64,000 bases of DNA from Frischella japonica (GTDB lineage: Bacteria; Pseudomonadota; Gammaproteobacteria; Enterobacterales; Orbaceae). The translations under genes and the position numbers were made by a program. The notes beneath the pieces are model-generated. The model ran no database searches, had not been told where the DNA came from, and was given only the letters and a program-made list of their open reading frames with translations. Shown in pieces: positions 38,336 through 49,460 of the stretch (positions are counted from its first letter, which is position 1; each line of letters begins with the position of its first letter). Location: the NCBI RefSeq assembly GCF_014489845.1, contig NZ_JABURY010000006.1:310001-374000 (forward strand). The letters run 5' to 3'.

Positions 38336-39104
38336 ACAACTTGATCAAGCGCATAGTGCTGCGCGTAATGAGGGGATTAATCGAGCTAATATTTCATCTC
38401 AAGCTTCGATTGAAAAATATATGCCAGTCAAATTGGCACAGGCGATTGCGGCACCATTATTTCCTGAATTAGATAGTATATTGCGTTCAGGACGTCATAT
38501 TGGCATTGATGATCTTGATAATCATGCTTTTTTAATGGATTATCAAACTGAGCTGGAATTATTTTATCAACGTTATAATGTGGAACTTATTCGTGCACCA
38601 GAAGGTTTTTTCTATTTGCGACCACGTTCAACTACATTGATTCCTCGTTCAGTATTATCTGAATTAGACATGCTAGTGGGTAAAGTATTGTGTTACCTCT
38701 ATTTGAGTCCAGAAAGATTGGCTCATGAAGGAATCTTTAGCTTACAAGAGTTGCATGAAGAGTTAATCGCATTGTCAGATGAAAGTAAATTATTAAAATT
38801 AGTTAATCAACGTTCCACTGGGTCAGATTTAGATCGACAAAAATTATATGACAAAGTGAAAACATCACTTAATCGCCTACGTCGATTAGGGATGGTGTTT
38901 TTTATTGTCGGCAATGACAGTAGTAAATTTCGGATTAATGAAGCGATTTTCCGTTTTGGGGCTGATGTTAGAAGTAATGATGATATGCAAGAAGCGCAAC
39001 TGCGCTTAATTCGGGATGGTGAAGCAATGACGATTGAATCGTCGTTATCTTTAACTGATGATACCAATGATTTAACAGATGCTAATGACGAGACGGAGGA
39101 ATAA
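38316..39104 (+). CDS. mukE: Chromosome partition protein MukE
   Basis: 262 residues from the ATG at 38316, which starts MSSIDIEQ like E. coli MukE (234 residues). About 27 residues (roughly positions 9-36, before [21 protein letters not shown]) are extra compared with E. coli. The remainder matches closely, including [15 protein letters not shown] and NRLRRLGMV, with an acidic Asp/Glu/Thr-rich tail. MukE binds MukF as a dimer and tunes MukB ATPase and DNA loading. Overlap with mukF implies coupled translation. Confidence 0.95.
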   Translation: MSSIDIEQLDQAHSAARNEGINRANISSQASIEKYMPVKLAQAIAAPLFPELDSILRSGRHIGIDDLDNHAFLMDYQTELELFYQRYNVELIRAPEGFFYLRPRSTTLIPRSVLSELDMLVGKVLCYLYLSPERLAHEGIFSLQELHEELIALSDESKLLKLVNQRSTGSDLDRQKLYDKVKTSLNRLRRLGMVFFIVGNDSSKFRINEAIFRFGADVRSNDDMQEAQLRLIRDGEAMTIESSLSLTDDTNDLTDANDETEE

Positions 39105-39106
39105 TT

Positions 39107-42100
39107 ATGATGAAACACGGTAAATTTCGTTCATTAACATTAGTTAATTGGAATGGTTTTTTTGCTAGAACGTTCGATTTAGATGAGTTAGTTACAACTT
39201 TATCAGGAGGTAATGGGGCTGGAAAATCTACCACCATGGCGGCATTTGTCACGGCTCTAATCCCCGATTTAACCTTACTCCATTTTAGAAACACTACCGA
39301 AGCAGGGGCAACAGGAGGGTCACGTGATAAAGGATTACACGGTAAATTACGCCCAGGTGTATGTTATTCACTTTTAGAAACAGTTAATTCACGCCAGCAA
39401 CGAATTATCTGCGGAGTTAGATTACAACAGATCGCAGGACGTGATAAAAAAGTTGATATTAAACCTTTTATTATTCAGGGTGTAGAACATAGCATTGTAC
39501 CGATAGATTTAGTTACCGCTCGAATTGATGAACGTCAGGCTCGAATATTGTCGTTAGCCGAATTAAAAGAGAAGCTAGACAATATCGAAGGTGTCATTTT
39601 TAAACAGTTCAATTCCATAAGTGATTATCATTCATTAATGTTTGATTTTGGGATTCTACCTAAAAGGTTACGTTCACCATCTGATCGCAGTAAATATTAT
39701 CGTTTAATTGAAGCCTCATTGTATGGCGGTATATCAAGCGCAATTACTCGTTCATTGCGTGATTATTTATTGCCAGAAAATAGTGGTGTGCGCAAGGCAT
39801 TTCAAGATATGGAAGCGGCATTGCGCGAAAATCGTATGACATTGGAAGCGATACGAGTGACACAGTCAGATCGCGATTTATTTAAGCATTTGATCACCGA
39901 ATCAACCGATTATGTGGCTGCTGATTATATGCGCAATGCTAATGAACGTAAAACACATGTTGAAATGGCATTAATGTTACGTCGTGATTTGTTAACCACA
40001 AAGCAGCAATTGAACCATAATCAATATCGTCATGTTGAAATGGCAAGAGAACTACAAGAAAGTAGTGAAGCGCAATCTATATTGGAAATGGATTATCAAG
40101 CGGCTAATGATCACCTTAATCTGGTACAAACTGCTTACCGACAACAAGAAAAGATCAACAATTATCAACATGATTTGGATGATCTGAACGAAAAGTTACT
40201 TGAGCAGGGTGAAATTGTTGCCGAAACTAATGAACAATATTTAATTTATCAAGAACAAGCCCAAGCCACTGAACAAGAAGTTGATGAGATCAAGACCCAA
40301 CTAGCTGATTATCAACAGGCATTAGATGTTCAGCAAACTCGTGCTATTCAGTATCAACAAGCTTTACAAGCATTAGAAAATGCTAAACAACTTTGTGCTA
40401 TGCCAGATTTAACGGTAACAAATGTTGAAAAATATTTTACGATGTTTAAAGCGCAAGAAGAGCAAATAACGGAAACCGTATTACAACTGGAACAAAAACT
40501 TGGTGTGGCAGATGCCGCAGTTAATCAGTTTGATCGCGCTTATCAACTCGTGACTAAATTGGTTGGCGAGGTAACGCGGAGTGAAGCATGGCAAGTGGCA
40601 AAACAGGCAATGCAAGCTTGGCCCTCAATGCAATATCAAGCACAAAACGCTGAGATATTGCAATTACAATTAGCAGAGTTAGAACAACGTTTTCATCAAC
40701 AAAAAGATGCCGAAACGTTATTACAGCAATTTTGTAAGCGAATTGGTCGTCAAGTCAATTTTGATGAATTGGATGAGGTTAAATTCACATTGGAAGCGTC
40801 GCTAGATGAAAAAGCGACTATGGCAACTGAATCGAGTGAAAAACGCATTGCCATTAAGCAAGAATTAGAACACATTCAACTACAAATGGCTGATTATCGC
40901 CAAAAAGCACCGAATTGGTTAAAGGCTCAAGATGCATTAATGACTTTGTGTGAACAAATCGATTCGTCATTATCTGACAGCCAGCAAGTTACCCAATATC
41001 TGCAAAAACTATTAGAGCAAGAACGTGAGTTAACCCAAGAGCGCGATAGAGTAGTACAGCGTCGTGATGAATTAGATAAATTTATTAATCAATTAAATCA
41101 ACCTAATGGTTCTGATGATGGCCGTTTAAGTGCCTTAGCTGAGCGATTTAATGGGGTATTACTTTCTGAAATTTATGAAGATGTTACTATTGAAGATGCC
41201 CCTTATTTTTCTGCATTATATGGACCATCTCGTCAAGCAATAGTTGTGCCAGATTTAAGTCAAGTTAAAGCTCAGTTAAATAATTTAGATGATTGTCCAG
41301 ATGATCTTTATTTTATTGAAGGTGACCCATCATCTTTTGATGACAGTGTGTTTGATAATGAAGAATTAACTAACGCCGTTTTAGTCAAAACCGGTGATCG
41401 GCAGTGGCGTTATTCACGTTTTCCACAGGTTCCATTGTTCGGTCGTGCAGCACGTGAAAAACATTTAGAAAAGTTAACTCACGAACGCGATGAATTGCAT
41501 GAACATTATGCTAGGTTATCGTTTGATTTACAAAAAATTCAACGCATTGAACAAAATTTCAGTCAGTTCGTTGGTCAACATTTAGCGGTTGCTTTTGAAG
41601 TTGATCCAGAGGCGGAAATCCAAAAATTAACGGTTCGCCGTAATGATATTGAGCGTGATTTTAATCAGCAACTGATTGTTGATCAACAAAATCAACAACA
41701 GGTGACTGAAATCAAAGAACAGCTTAATTTAGTAAATAAACTATTATCTTATTTGCATTTATTAGCTGATGAAGAATTGGCTGATCGTATCGATGAATTG
41801 CGCGAACAAGTGCTAGAAGCTCAGGATGCGGTAAATTATGTGGTTAAAAATCAACAATTGATTGTTGAACTTGAACCATTAGTGAATGTGTTACAAAGTG
41901 ATCCACAACAAAATGATAATTTGCATCAACAATACGATCAAACTATCCATCAACAACGTAAGATTAAGCAACAAATATTTGCATTAACTGAAGTGATACA
42001 ACGCCGAGTACATTTTAGTTATGCTGATTCAGCCGGTATGTTAACAGAAAATTCTGATCTCAATGAGCAGTTACGTCATCGCTTAGAAATTGTAGAACAA

Positions 42101-43513
42101 GATCGGCTTACAGCACGTAATAAAATGCGCGACGCCCAGGAGAAATACAATCAAAGCCACCAGACTTTAGCATCGCTAAAAAGTGCCTATGATACTAAAC
42201 GGGCTGTTCTGGAGGATTTAAGGCAAGAGATTGAACAGATTGGCGTTAAGGCTGATGAAACTACCGAAGAACGTGCTCGTCATCGTCGTGATGAGATACA
42301 TCAGAAAGTTAATCAAAATCGTCAACAGTGTTCATCACTTGAAAAACAAATTGTTATGTGTGAAAACGAAATGACCCAATTACAAAAGAAATTGCGTCAA
42401 GTTGAAAAAGACTATCAAGCACAACGAGAGCAGGTTGTTCAAGCAAAAATTGGTTGGTGTATTGTATTACGTTTAGTGAAAGATCATCGTATCGAACGTC
42501 GTTTGCATCGCCGTGATCTGGCTTATTTAAGTGGTGATGAATTACGTTCAATGTCGGATAAGGCATTAGGTTCATTACGTTTAGCCGTTGCCGATAATGA
42601 ACATTTACGAGATGTTTTGCGATTATCTGAAGATTTAAAACATCCTGAACGTAAAATTCATTTTTATATTGCCGTTTATCAGCATCTGCGTGAACGCATT
42701 CGTCAAGATATTGTGAAAACTGATGATCCCATTGAGGCGATTGAACAAATGGAAATTGAACTTAATCGCCTAACCGAAGAGTTAACCACTCGCGAACAGC
42801 AACTAGCAATTAGTTCAAAGAGTGTAGCCAATATTATTCGTAAAACAATCCAACGCGAACAAAACCGTATTCGTATGCTTAATCAAGGTTTACAGGCAGT
42901 ATCATTTGGTCAGGTCAACGGGGTTCGTTTAAATGTAAATATTCGTGAAGCTCATGCTACTTTATTAAGTGCTTTGTCTGATGAACAAGAGGGACATCAA
43001 GATCTGTTTACCAGTAACAAAATGACATTTTCAGAAGCATTGGCAAAATTATATCAACGTTTAAATCCACATATCGATATGGGGCAACGTACTGCTCAAA
43101 CTATCGGTGAGGAACTACTTGATTATCGTAATTATCTTGATTTAGATGTAGAAGTAAATCGTGGTGCAGATGGTTGGTTACGGGCCGAAAGTGGTGCGTT
43201 ATCCACTGGTGAGGCAATTGGTACGGGGATGTCAATTTTATTAATGGTGATTCAAAGCTGGGAAGAAGAATCAAAACGATTACGTAGTAAAGATATTTTA
43301 CCATGTCGTTTACTTTTTCTTGATGAAGCAGCACGGCTTGATGCCAAATCAATTGCGACATTGTTTGAATTATGTGAAAAATTGGCAATGCAGTTAATTA
43401 TCGCAGCACCTGAAAATATTAGTCCTGAAAAAGGAACCACCTATAAATTAGTGCGTAAAGTGGTTAACAATCATGAGTATGTTCATGTGGTTGGTTTAAA
43501 AGGTTTTGCCTAA
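39107..43513 (+). CDS. mukB: Chromosome partition protein MukB (SMC-like condensin ATPase)
   Basis: 1468 residues (E. coli 1486). Walker [10 protein letters not shown] at 34-42; a long coiled coil (about 270-640) leads to the hinge (about 650-780), and a second coiled coil (about 780-1200) returns to the C-terminal head with signature [17 protein letters not shown] and Walker [12 protein letters not shown] near the end. GGAGGA lies before the ATG, 2 bases after mukE. It compacts and segregates the chromosome and binds topoisomerase IV through the hinge. A strong terminator closes the operon. Confidence 0.97.
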   Translation: MMKHGKFRSLTLVNWNGFFARTFDLDELVTTLSGGNGAGKSTTMAAFVTALIPDLTLLHFRNTTEAGATGGSRDKGLHGKLRPGVCYSLLETVNSRQQRIICGVRLQQIAGRDKKVDIKPFIIQGVEHSIVPIDLVTARIDERQARILSLAELKEKLDNIEGVIFKQFNSISDYHSLMFDFGILPKRLRSPSDRSKYYRLIEASLYGGISSAITRSLRDYLLPENSGVRKAFQDMEAALRENRMTLEAIRVTQSDRDLFKHLITESTDYVAADYMRNANERKTHVEMALMLRRDLLTTKQQLNHNQYRHVEMARELQESSEAQSILEMDYQAANDHLNLVQTAYRQQEKINNYQHDLDDLNEKLLEQGEIVAETNEQYLIYQEQAQATEQEVDEIKTQLADYQQALDVQQTRAIQYQQALQALENAKQLCAMPDLTVTNVEKYFTMFKAQEEQITETVLQLEQKLGVADAAVNQFDRAYQLVTKLVGEVTRSEAWQVAKQAMQAWPSMQYQAQNAEILQLQLAELEQRFHQQKDAETLLQQFCKRIGRQVNFDELDEVKFTLEASLDEKATMATESSEKRIAIKQELEHIQLQMADYRQKAPNWLKAQDALMTLCEQIDSSLSDSQQVTQYLQKLLEQERELTQERDRVVQRRDELDKFINQLNQPNGSDDGRLSALAERFNGVLLSEIYEDVTIEDAPYFSALYGPSRQAIVVPDLSQVKAQLNNLDDCPDDLYFIEGDPSSFDDSVFDNEELTNAVLVKTGDRQWRYSRFPQVPLFGRAAREKHLEKLTHERDELHEHYARLSFDLQKIQRIEQNFSQFVGQHLAVAFEVDPEAEIQKLTVRRNDIERDFNQQLIVDQQNQQQVTEIKEQLNLVNKLLSYLHLLADEELADRIDELREQVLEAQDAVNYVVKNQQLIVELEPLVNVLQSDPQQNDNLHQQYDQTIHQQRKIKQQIFALTEVIQRRVHFSYADSAGMLTENSDLNEQLRHRLEIVEQDRLTARNKMRDAQEKYNQSHQTLASLKSAYDTKRAVLEDLRQEIEQIGVKADETTEERARHRRDEIHQKVNQNRQQCSSLEKQIVMCENEMTQLQKKLRQVEKDYQAQREQVVQAKIGWCIVLRLVKDHRIERRLHRRDLAYLSGDELRSMSDKALGSLRLAVADNEHLRDVLRLSEDLKHPERKIHFYIAVYQHLRERIRQDIVKTDDPIEAIEQMEIELNRLTEELTTREQQLAISSKSVANIIRKTIQREQNRIRMLNQGLQAVSFGQVNGVRLNVNIREAHATLLSALSDEQEGHQDLFTSNKMTFSEALAKLYQRLNPHIDMGQRTAQTIGEELLDYRNYLDLDVEVNRGADGWLRAESGALSTGEAIGTGMSILLMVIQSWEEESKRLRSKDILPCRLLFLDEAARLDAKSIATLFELCEKLAMQLIIAAPENISPEKGTTYKLVRKVVNNHEYVHVVGLKGFA

Positions 43514-43516
43514 TAG

Positions 43517-43547
43517 AAGATGCCTCCAATAGGCATCTTTTTTATTT
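43517..43547 (+). terminator. Intrinsic terminator of mukFEB
   Basis: AAGATGCCT (43517-43525) pairs with AGGCATCTT (43531-43539) around CCAAT, followed directly by TTTTTATTT. A textbook intrinsic terminator a few bases after the mukB stop. Confidence 0.92.
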
Positions 43548-43999
43548 GCAACATCAATATCAGTGATTAAATATATCATTAACATATTTTACTTTGTTAA
43601 GCATTGTTTCATTAAATGGTAGTTATTTTTGAAAATCTGGCTTGAGGATGATGTGACAATTAAGCGTATTTTTAAAATTAGATATAGCGAACCATTATCT
43701 TTAATTGATTATTGCGCTAAGACTTGGCTATTTAATCATTGTTAATAATATTAGATTGTATAATTTAATTTGGTTGTCATCTTTTTTCTTGATTTTACGC
43801 AATTTTTAGGAAAAAAATAATCGTTTCAAAGTTTTTTTAAACATATCTTTACATAAATAATTTCTAGATTTTAAATTGTTATTTTATAATTTTTAAACAT
43901 TAATAATATTATCTTTTATTAAAAAAATAAAAAATAGTCAGTAATAATAAAAAAAAACAATCATATAACATTAACAAGTATTCAAGGAAAGATAAAAAT
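43548..43999. other. AT-rich region upstream of the repeat-containing gene
   Basis: About 450 bases, among the most AT-rich in the window. It should contain the promoter of the adhesin-like gene. AAGGAAAG at 43984-43991 is a good ribosome binding site for the ATG at 44000. I see no other gene or clear operator. The composition suggests silencing by H-NS-like proteins is possible. Confidence 0.45.
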
Positions 44000-45589
44000 A
44001 TGATACAATATGGTCTTAAATCGGGCATCGGGCATCGGGCATCGGGCATCGGGCATCGGGCATCGGGCATCGGGCATCGGGCATCGGGCATCGGGCATCG
44101 GGCATCGGGCATCGGGCATCGGGCATCGGGCATCGGGCATCGGGCATCGGGCATCGGGCATCGGGCATCGGGCATCGGGCATCGCTTAGTTAAAAAACTA
44201 TCATTTTTTGATAAAACAGCATTTTGGTTTAAACTTTTAGTATTATCTGTTTTATGGATGGTGAGTTATTATAGTCATGGTATTTTGTCAAATACATCCC
44301 AAAGATCCATTATGGGTAATGCTCCAGAAATTATCGTCCTTCCTTCTTTACTCAATTCATTTGGTTTTACTATCAATAATGAATTTTATAGTCAAAGTAA
44401 CAATAATATTGCACAAGATATGATTAAACTCGTTGATGGTAACTTAACTTTCAATGATTTTAAGCAGCAAGATATACATGCATTATTGGCGAATTTTGAT
44501 ATTGCACAACATTATTATGATCAAGAAGGCGATCCAGTTGATTTAACCGAACCATTCACTATACAATCTGTTAAACATATTTGGTATGACAATAAAGATC
44601 AACAGATTCCTGAAAGTGATTTTGGTAAAATTATTGGTTGTGGTAGTGGGTATTCCATGCCATTAAAACTAAATATTAAAGTAACGGTTTCAACACAATC
44701 GCAGTTTGGTTCCCCTAGACAGAGTGAACCAGTAACGCTGAGTAAATCTTACCAAATTGCTCCAATATCAGAATTATGTTATGCGAAACCTAATTCAATG
44801 ATTGTGAAACCTGATAAACAATGGGGTGGTGTTGATAAAACCACTGATACTTATTTTTGGAATCAAGCAAAGTATGCTATGCGTGATTCGTTAACTGGGG
44901 GAGGTTATACTCAGGACTTTGTTCCCAATTATGGATTTAAAGCTGAGCCAGTTTTATCTGATAAAAAATTTCCAACTACTGGATTTCCGGGAGCAAAATT
45001 TCAATTAGTGATGACTGGAGCCCAAACTGACTATCGTTTTGAGCTTTTAAATAATCAAGGACAAGCTGTAACGATTGATCAAAATGGTATGGTCCAATTA
45101 AATGCTAAGCCTAGTGGTGCAATAAAGGTACGAGCAACATTGTTAAGAGATGATTCAATAATGCATGATTATGTATTTAATCCCACTAATCCTTGGATTG
45201 AACCACAAGATTTCAGGAGTAATTTTGACGATACTCTAGGGAAATGTGGTGGATTGCAATATATGTTAACTATGGAGGAATTAACTAATTCACCACGATA
45301 TGAGGTAAAGGCAAACGTACAAGATTCAGGAGATACTGTACTAATATTATCTAATACTTATACACGGGAAATAGGCAATTCTGTTCTTGGGGAATGGGGA
45401 TGGACGACAAAAACAACTTACCCCGATTCACAATGGCAAGATTATTCTATGCCTTTTAAAAGTCGATATTGGACAACGAAAATCAATGCTTATTTGATGA
45501 CTGGGTACGTGGTACATAATCACGATGGTTTTGTTGGCGCCTTTTTATTATATGATGATAGATTGGGATATGCTGTTTGTAAAAAATAG
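44000..45589 (+). CDS. Phase-variable adhesin-like surface protein with heptanucleotide repeat tract
   Basis: 529 residues. Seven residues are followed by a repetitive tail of the heptapeptide SGIGHRA (about 8-61), encoded by 23 GGGCATC units. Next come a basic stretch, one hydrophobic segment (about 74-91, [17 protein letters not shown]) and a long, probably exported part. Residues about 310-400 resemble a bacterial Ig-like repeat of invasin/intimin-type proteins (KFPTTGFPGAKFQLVMTGA). The last 130 resemble their C-type-lectin-like tip (LTMEELTNS, GEWGWTTKTTYP, YWTTKINAY, a final Cys in YAVCKK). No beta-barrel is seen, so anchoring is unclear. No in-frame start exists between the repeat and residue 87, so expression requires reading through the repeat; a change of one or two units shifts the frame. 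A second ATG at 44010 is in another frame. Domain calls are by eye and moderate. Confidence 0.75.
   Translation: MIQYGLKSGIGHRASGIGHRASGIGHRASGIGHRASGIGHRASGIGHRASGIGHRASGIGHRLVKKLSFFDKTAFWFKLLVLSVLWMVSYYSHGILSNTSQRSIMGNAPEIIVLPSLLNSFGFTINNEFYSQSNNNIAQDMIKLVDGNLTFNDFKQQDIHALLANFDIAQHYYDQEGDPVDLTEPFTIQSVKHIWYDNKDQQIPESDFGKIIGCGSGYSMPLKLNIKVTVSTQSQFGSPRQSEPVTLSKSYQIAPISELCYAKPNSMIVKPDKQWGGVDKTTDTYFWNQAKYAMRDSLTGGGYTQDFVPNYGFKAEPVLSDKKFPTTGFPGAKFQLVMTGAQTDYRFELLNNQGQAVTIDQNGMVQLNAKPSGAIKVRATLLRDDSIMHDYVFNPTNPWIEPQDFRSNFDDTLGKCGGLQYMLTMEELTNSPRYEVKANVQDSGDTVLILSNTYTREIGNSVLGEWGWTTKTTYPDSQWQDYSMPFKSRYWTTKINAYLMTGYVVHNHDGFVGAFLLYDDRLGYAVCKK
44023..44183. repeat. Simple-sequence repeat (GGGCATC)x23 in the coding start of the adhesin-like gene
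   Basis: Exactly 161 bases, 23 perfect copies without a single interruption. Seven is not a multiple of three, so every change in copy number alters the reading frame. Because 7 leaves remainder 1 on division by 3, all frames encode the same cyclic heptapeptide and contain no stop. The perfect tract, surrounded by AT-rich DNA, is the mark of a recent slippage-prone contingency locus. Confidence 0.97.
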
Positions 45590-45624
45590 TGCATTTTGTC
45601 TTTATAGCCAATAGTTAAATATTA

Positions 45625-45656
45625 AAAGTCGTGTAGTCAGTTATCTGCACGACTTT
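45625..45656. terminator. Bidirectional terminator between the adhesin-like gene and yajQ
   Basis: AAAGTCGTGTAG (45625-45636) pairs with CTGCACGACTTT (45645-45656), 12 bp with one G-T. On the minus strand TTTTAATATTT follows, so it should end yajQ; on the plus strand it ends the adhesin-like gene less efficiently. Confidence 0.8.
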
Positions 45657-45673
45657 GATTATAATTAATTCTA

Positions 45674-46165
45674 TTAATCTCTAAAATTATTAAATTGAAA
45701 AGGCTGGCCAAGATCTGCGCCCTTTATTAATGCAATAACGCTTTGTAAGTCATCACGCGCTTTACCAGTAACGCGCACTTGCTCGCCCTGAATTTGCGCT
45801 TGCACCTTGAGTTTACTATCTTTAATTAATTTCACGATTTTTTTGGCAAGTTCTTTATCAATCCCTTGTTTAAGTTTAACGTTAGTAGAATAAGTTTTTC
45901 CACTGTGTTCTAACTCTTCGGATATATCTAATGCACCGCCATCAATACCACGTTTAGCGAGTTTATCTCGAAGAATATCAAGTAGTTGCTGTACCTGAAA
46001 ATCCGATTCACTCGATACTTTGATGGTTTCATTTTTTTCATTTAATTCAAAAGAAGCAGGAATATTGCGAAAATCCCAACGGGTGTTTAATTCACGGGTG
46101 GCATTTTCAACACCATTACGAACCTCAGGCATATCAATTTCTGAAACAATATCAAATGAAGGCAT
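45674..46165 (-). CDS. yajQ: Nucleotide-binding protein YajQ
   Basis: 163 residues, the normal length. [34 protein letters not shown] and [15 protein letters not shown] are typical of the UPF0234 (YajQ) family, which has two ferredoxin-like folds. Members bind nucleotides; in Xanthomonas a homologue binds cyclic di-GMP. The cellular role here is unknown. It lies downstream of dapD on the same strand, with a hairpin between them. Confidence 0.94.
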   Translation of the reverse strand: MPSFDIVSEIDMPEVRNGVENATRELNTRWDFRNIPASFELNEKNETIKVSSESDFQVQQLLDILRDKLAKRGIDGGALDISEELEHSGKTYSTNVKLKQGIDKELAKKIVKLIKDSKLKVQAQIQGEQVRVTGKARDDLQSVIALIKGADLGQPFQFNNFRD

Positions 46166-46184
46166 GATTTACTCCCATAATAAA

Positions 46185-46203
46185 CGTCGCTACTAGAGCG
46201 ACG
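46185..46203 (-). terminator. Hairpin between dapD and yajQ
   Basis: CGTCGCT (46185-46191) pairs with AGCGACG (46197-46203) around a 5-base loop. On the minus strand it is followed by TTTATTATGG, so it may end the dapD transcript. Confidence 0.6.
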
Positions 46204-46245
46204 AAAAAACTGATTAATTTACGTTAAAATAGAATTATACGTGAA

Positions 46246-47070
46246 TCAATCGATAGTACGAAGTAATTCATTAATACCGACTTTACCAAGCGTTTTGGCA
46301 TCGACCTTTTTAACAATTACAGCACAATATAAACTGTAAGAGCCATCTTTAGAAGGTAAATTTCCAGATACAACGACTGAACCAGCTGGTACACGGCCAT
46401 AGTGTATTTCACCGGTAGTGCGATCATAAATTCGGGTACTTTGACCAATGAATACACCCATGGAAATCACGCTGCCTTCTTCTATGATCACCCCTTCTAC
46501 GATTTCACTACGCGCACCAATAAAGCAATTATCTTCAATTATAGTTGGATTTGCTTGTAATGGTTCTAACACACCACCAATACCGACCCCTCCAGATAAA
46601 TGAACATTTTTACCTATTTGAGCACAAGATCCTACCGTCACCCAAGTATCGACCATTGTTCCTTCGTCAACATAAGCACCAATATTGACATAAGATGGCA
46701 TTAATACTGTATTGCGGGCAATATAAGCGCCTTTACGAGCAATGGCAGATGGAACCACCCGGAATCCTTCTTCTTTAAAACGTGCTTCATCATAATCAGC
46801 AAATTTTAGTGGCACTTTGTCATAGTAGTTGGTTTCACAACCATCAATTAATTGATTTTCGTTAATACGAAACGATAATAATACTGCTTTTTTTAACCAT
46901 TGATGGGTTACCCAAACACCATTGATTTTTTCAGCTACACGCATTTTACCGCTATCTAAAAGTTTGATAGCTTGATTAATGGCATCGCGAGTTGCAGCAT
47001 CAACGTTATTAGGGGTAATTTCTGCACGACGTTCAAAAGCCGCTTCAATGATTGTTTGTAATTGTTGCAT
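46246..47070 (-). CDS. dapD: Tetrahydrodipicolinate N-succinyltransferase DapD
   Basis: 274 residues (E. coli 274). A helical N-terminal domain precedes a left-handed parallel beta helix made of hexapeptide repeats (about 105-230), with [30 protein letters not shown] and [29 protein letters not shown] as core. It succinylates tetrahydrodipicolinate on the way to diaminopimelate and lysine, for peptidoglycan. ATG with AAGGAC upstream. Confidence 0.96.
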   Translation of the reverse strand: MQQLQTIIEAAFERRAEITPNNVDAATRDAINQAIKLLDSGKMRVAEKINGVWVTHQWLKKAVLLSFRINENQLIDGCETNYYDKVPLKFADYDEARFKEEGFRVVPSAIARKGAYIARNTVLMPSYVNIGAYVDEGTMVDTWVTVGSCAQIGKNVHLSGGVGIGGVLEPLQANPTIIEDNCFIGARSEIVEGVIIEEGSVISMGVFIGQSTRIYDRTTGEIHYGRVPAGSVVVSGNLPSKDGSYSLYCAVIVKKVDAKTLGKVGINELLRTID

Positions 47071-47418
47071 GATTGTTTTGTCCTTATTAGATCGGATTTG
47101 TTAACCCATACGGATTAAAATTAGCCCAACAGTATAATATAAATTTACATAGATTTTAATGGTAGCGATAGTTTTCTTATAATCGTGAAAGTTTAATAAT
47201 ATTTAGTTATTTTGGATTGTTCTTCATCAAACATAGTTTAGCGTAATCAAATGATCTTTATGTTACTGTGAAAGCATGTCATTTATACGCGTTAAACAGT
47301 TTTGCAGCGATATTCCGATAAAGTGATCTTATATAACTTATCTTGTATTCTCTGGTTATTCACCCTACAATAGCCAAATCGAGTAAAAGTGTAATAAACT
47401 TAGGGCATCAGGGCTGTT
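47071..47418. other. Intergenic region between dapD and prmB
   Basis: About 350 bases between divergent genes, with both promoters presumably inside. I find no clear operator, hairpin or frame. Confidence 0.5.
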
Positions 47419-48321
47419 ATGAGCAATATCATTAATCAATTACATACTATTGGGGACTATATACGTTGGGCGACATCTGAATTTAACTGTTCCGATATAT
47501 ATTATGGGCATGGTACCGACAATGCTATTGATGAAGCTAAACTGCTTGTGCTGTCAGTGTTGCATTTACCATTAACTATCCCTGCTGAGTTTTATACAGC
47601 TAATCTGACTAATGAAGAAAAACAACAAGTTATCAAATATGTGTTAGCAAGAACCCAAGAACATATTCCAACCCCTTATTTAACCAATAAAACCTGGTTT
47701 TGTGGTCATGAATTTTATGTTGATGATCGTGTGCTTATTCCACGCTCACCAATTGGTGAATTAATCACTCAACATTTAGCCGGCATTATTGAGTTTGAAC
47801 CAAGGAATATTTTAGATCTTTGCACGGGTAGTGGTTGTATTGGTATTGCGTGTGCTTATGAATACCCAGAGGCTGAAATTGATGTTGCGGATATTTCTGG
47901 TGAGGCATTAGAAGTGGCTCAAATTAATATCGAAGGTCATCATTTACAACATCGGGTTTTTCCTATTTTATCCGATCTGTTTGATGATTTACCCGAAGTT
48001 GAGTACGATGTTATCATTTCTAATCCGCCTTATGTTGATCAAGAAGATATGGATGACTTACCGAAAGAGTTTACCGTTGAACCTGAATTGGCATTAGCAG
48101 CGGGTGCTGACGGCTTAGATATTGTGGTGCGTATTTTGAAACAGGCCGCTGATCATTTATCTAAATATGGCGTTTTAATCTGTGAAGTTGGCAACAGTAG
48201 TGTGGCATTACAACAACGTTTTCCTCAAGTTCCTTTTAAGTGGTTGCAATTTAAGCATGGTGGTGATGGTGTTTTTATGCTAACGAAAAAACAGCTCATG
48301 GAATATAATAATTTATTCTAA
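47419..48321 (+). CDS. prmB: Ribosomal protein L3 glutamine N5-methyltransferase PrmB
   Basis: 300 residues. The SAM-binding motif is [20 protein letters not shown] (about 134-153), and the catalytic NPPY (in [10 protein letters not shown], about 200) binds the glutamine side chain. The N-terminal helical domain is typical of PrmB/HemK. PrmB methylates Gln150 of ribosomal protein L3. It is followed by aroC after 44 bases, the same pair as in E. coli. Confidence 0.95.
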   Translation: MSNIINQLHTIGDYIRWATSEFNCSDIYYGHGTDNAIDEAKLLVLSVLHLPLTIPAEFYTANLTNEEKQQVIKYVLARTQEHIPTPYLTNKTWFCGHEFYVDDRVLIPRSPIGELITQHLAGIIEFEPRNILDLCTGSGCIGIACAYEYPEAEIDVADISGEALEVAQINIEGHHLQHRVFPILSDLFDDLPEVEYDVIISNPPYVDQEDMDDLPKEFTVEPELALAAGADGLDIVVRILKQAADHLSKYGVLICEVGNSSVALQQRFPQVPFKWLQFKHGGDGVFMLTKKQLMEYNNLF

Positions 48322-48365
48322 TTATATTCTTCAGTATAAAATTATTTACCGATAAAAGGTTAATT

Positions 48366-49451
48366 ATGGCAGGAAACTCAATAGGCAAACTCTTTAAAGT
48401 CACAACATTTGGTGAGTCACACGGATTAGCATTAGGTTGCATTGTTGATGGAGTACCACCAGGATTAGATTTGGCGGAGTCGGATCTGCAACATGATTTA
48501 GATCGGCGTAAACCGGGCACTTCACGTTATACCACCCAACGCCGAGAAGCGGATCAGGTGAAGATTTTATCGGGTGTATTTGAAGGTAAAACGACGGGTA
48601 CCAGTATCGGTCTATTAATCGAAAACGCTGATCAACGTTCACAAGATTATAGCCGTATTAAAGATATATTCCGTCCCAGCCATGCCGATTATACCTATCA
48701 ACAAAAATATGGCGTGCGTGATTATCGTGGCGGGGGGCGTGCGTCGGCCCGTGAAACGGCAATGCGAGTAGCTGCTGGCGCTATAGCCAAAAAATATCTA
48801 TTTGAAAAATGTGGGATTACGATTCGTGGTTATTTAGCCCAAATGGGCGACATACAATGCGAATTTAAAGATTGGCAACAAGTATCACAAAATCCGTTTT
48901 TCTGTGCTGATGAAGAGAAGTTAATACAGCTAGATGAATTATTACGAGAATTGAAAAAAACTGGCGATTCTATTGGTGCCAAGGTGACAATCGTTGCCGA
49001 AAATGTCCCTGTTGGCCTAGGTGAGCCCGTATTCGATCGGTTAGATGCCGATTTAGCACATGCCTTAATGAGCATTAATGCCGTTAAAGGAGTGGAAATT
49101 GGTGATGGATTTGCCGCTGTTACTCGGCGAGGAAGTCAAAATCGCGATGAAATAACTTCAGCGGGATTTCTGTCTAATCATGCCGGCGGCATTTTAGGTG
49201 GGATCAGTTCTGGTCAAAAAATCTGTGCAAATATTGCTTTAAAAGCAACGCCGAGTATTGAAATAGTAGGCAAATCAATTGACATTCATGGCAAAGATGT
49301 TGATGTGTCAACACATGGTCGTCATGATCCGTGTGTTGGGATTCGAGCAGTGCCGATTGCTGAAGCAATGATGGCGATCACGCTCATGGATCATTATCTG
49401 CGGCATAGAGCACAGTGTAATGATGTTGATGCTATTAATTACTTTAAATAA
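48366..49451 (+). CDS. aroC: Chorismate synthase AroC
   Basis: 361 residues, as in E. coli. Signatures [17 protein letters not shown] (start), [24 protein letters not shown] (about 118-141) and [21 protein letters not shown] (about 318-338) are complete. It converts EPSP to chorismate using reduced FMN, the last shared step to the aromatic amino acids, folate and ubiquinone. ATG preceded by AAAGG. Confidence 0.97.
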   Translation: MAGNSIGKLFKVTTFGESHGLALGCIVDGVPPGLDLAESDLQHDLDRRKPGTSRYTTQRREADQVKILSGVFEGKTTGTSIGLLIENADQRSQDYSRIKDIFRPSHADYTYQQKYGVRDYRGGGRASARETAMRVAAGAIAKKYLFEKCGITIRGYLAQMGDIQCEFKDWQQVSQNPFFCADEEKLIQLDELLRELKKTGDSIGAKVTIVAENVPVGLGEPVFDRLDADLAHALMSINAVKGVEIGDGFAAVTRRGSQNRDEITSAGFLSNHAGGILGGISSGQKICANIALKATPSIEIVGKSIDIHGKDVDVSTHGRHDPCVGIRAVPIAEAMMAITLMDHYLRHRAQCNDVDAINYFK

Positions 49452-49460
49452 GAAAAATTT

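Noticed and set aside
43517-43547. Link between GGCATC in the mukB terminator (and similar words at 13587 and 47403) and the GGGCATC tract
   Set aside because: A six-base word recurs by chance in a 64-kb window; there is no sign of common origin.
43909-44182. Minus-strand frames made of repeats of MPDARCP
   Set aside because: They are the reverse complement of the GGGCATC tract and lack ribosome binding sites; no downstream protein domain follows.
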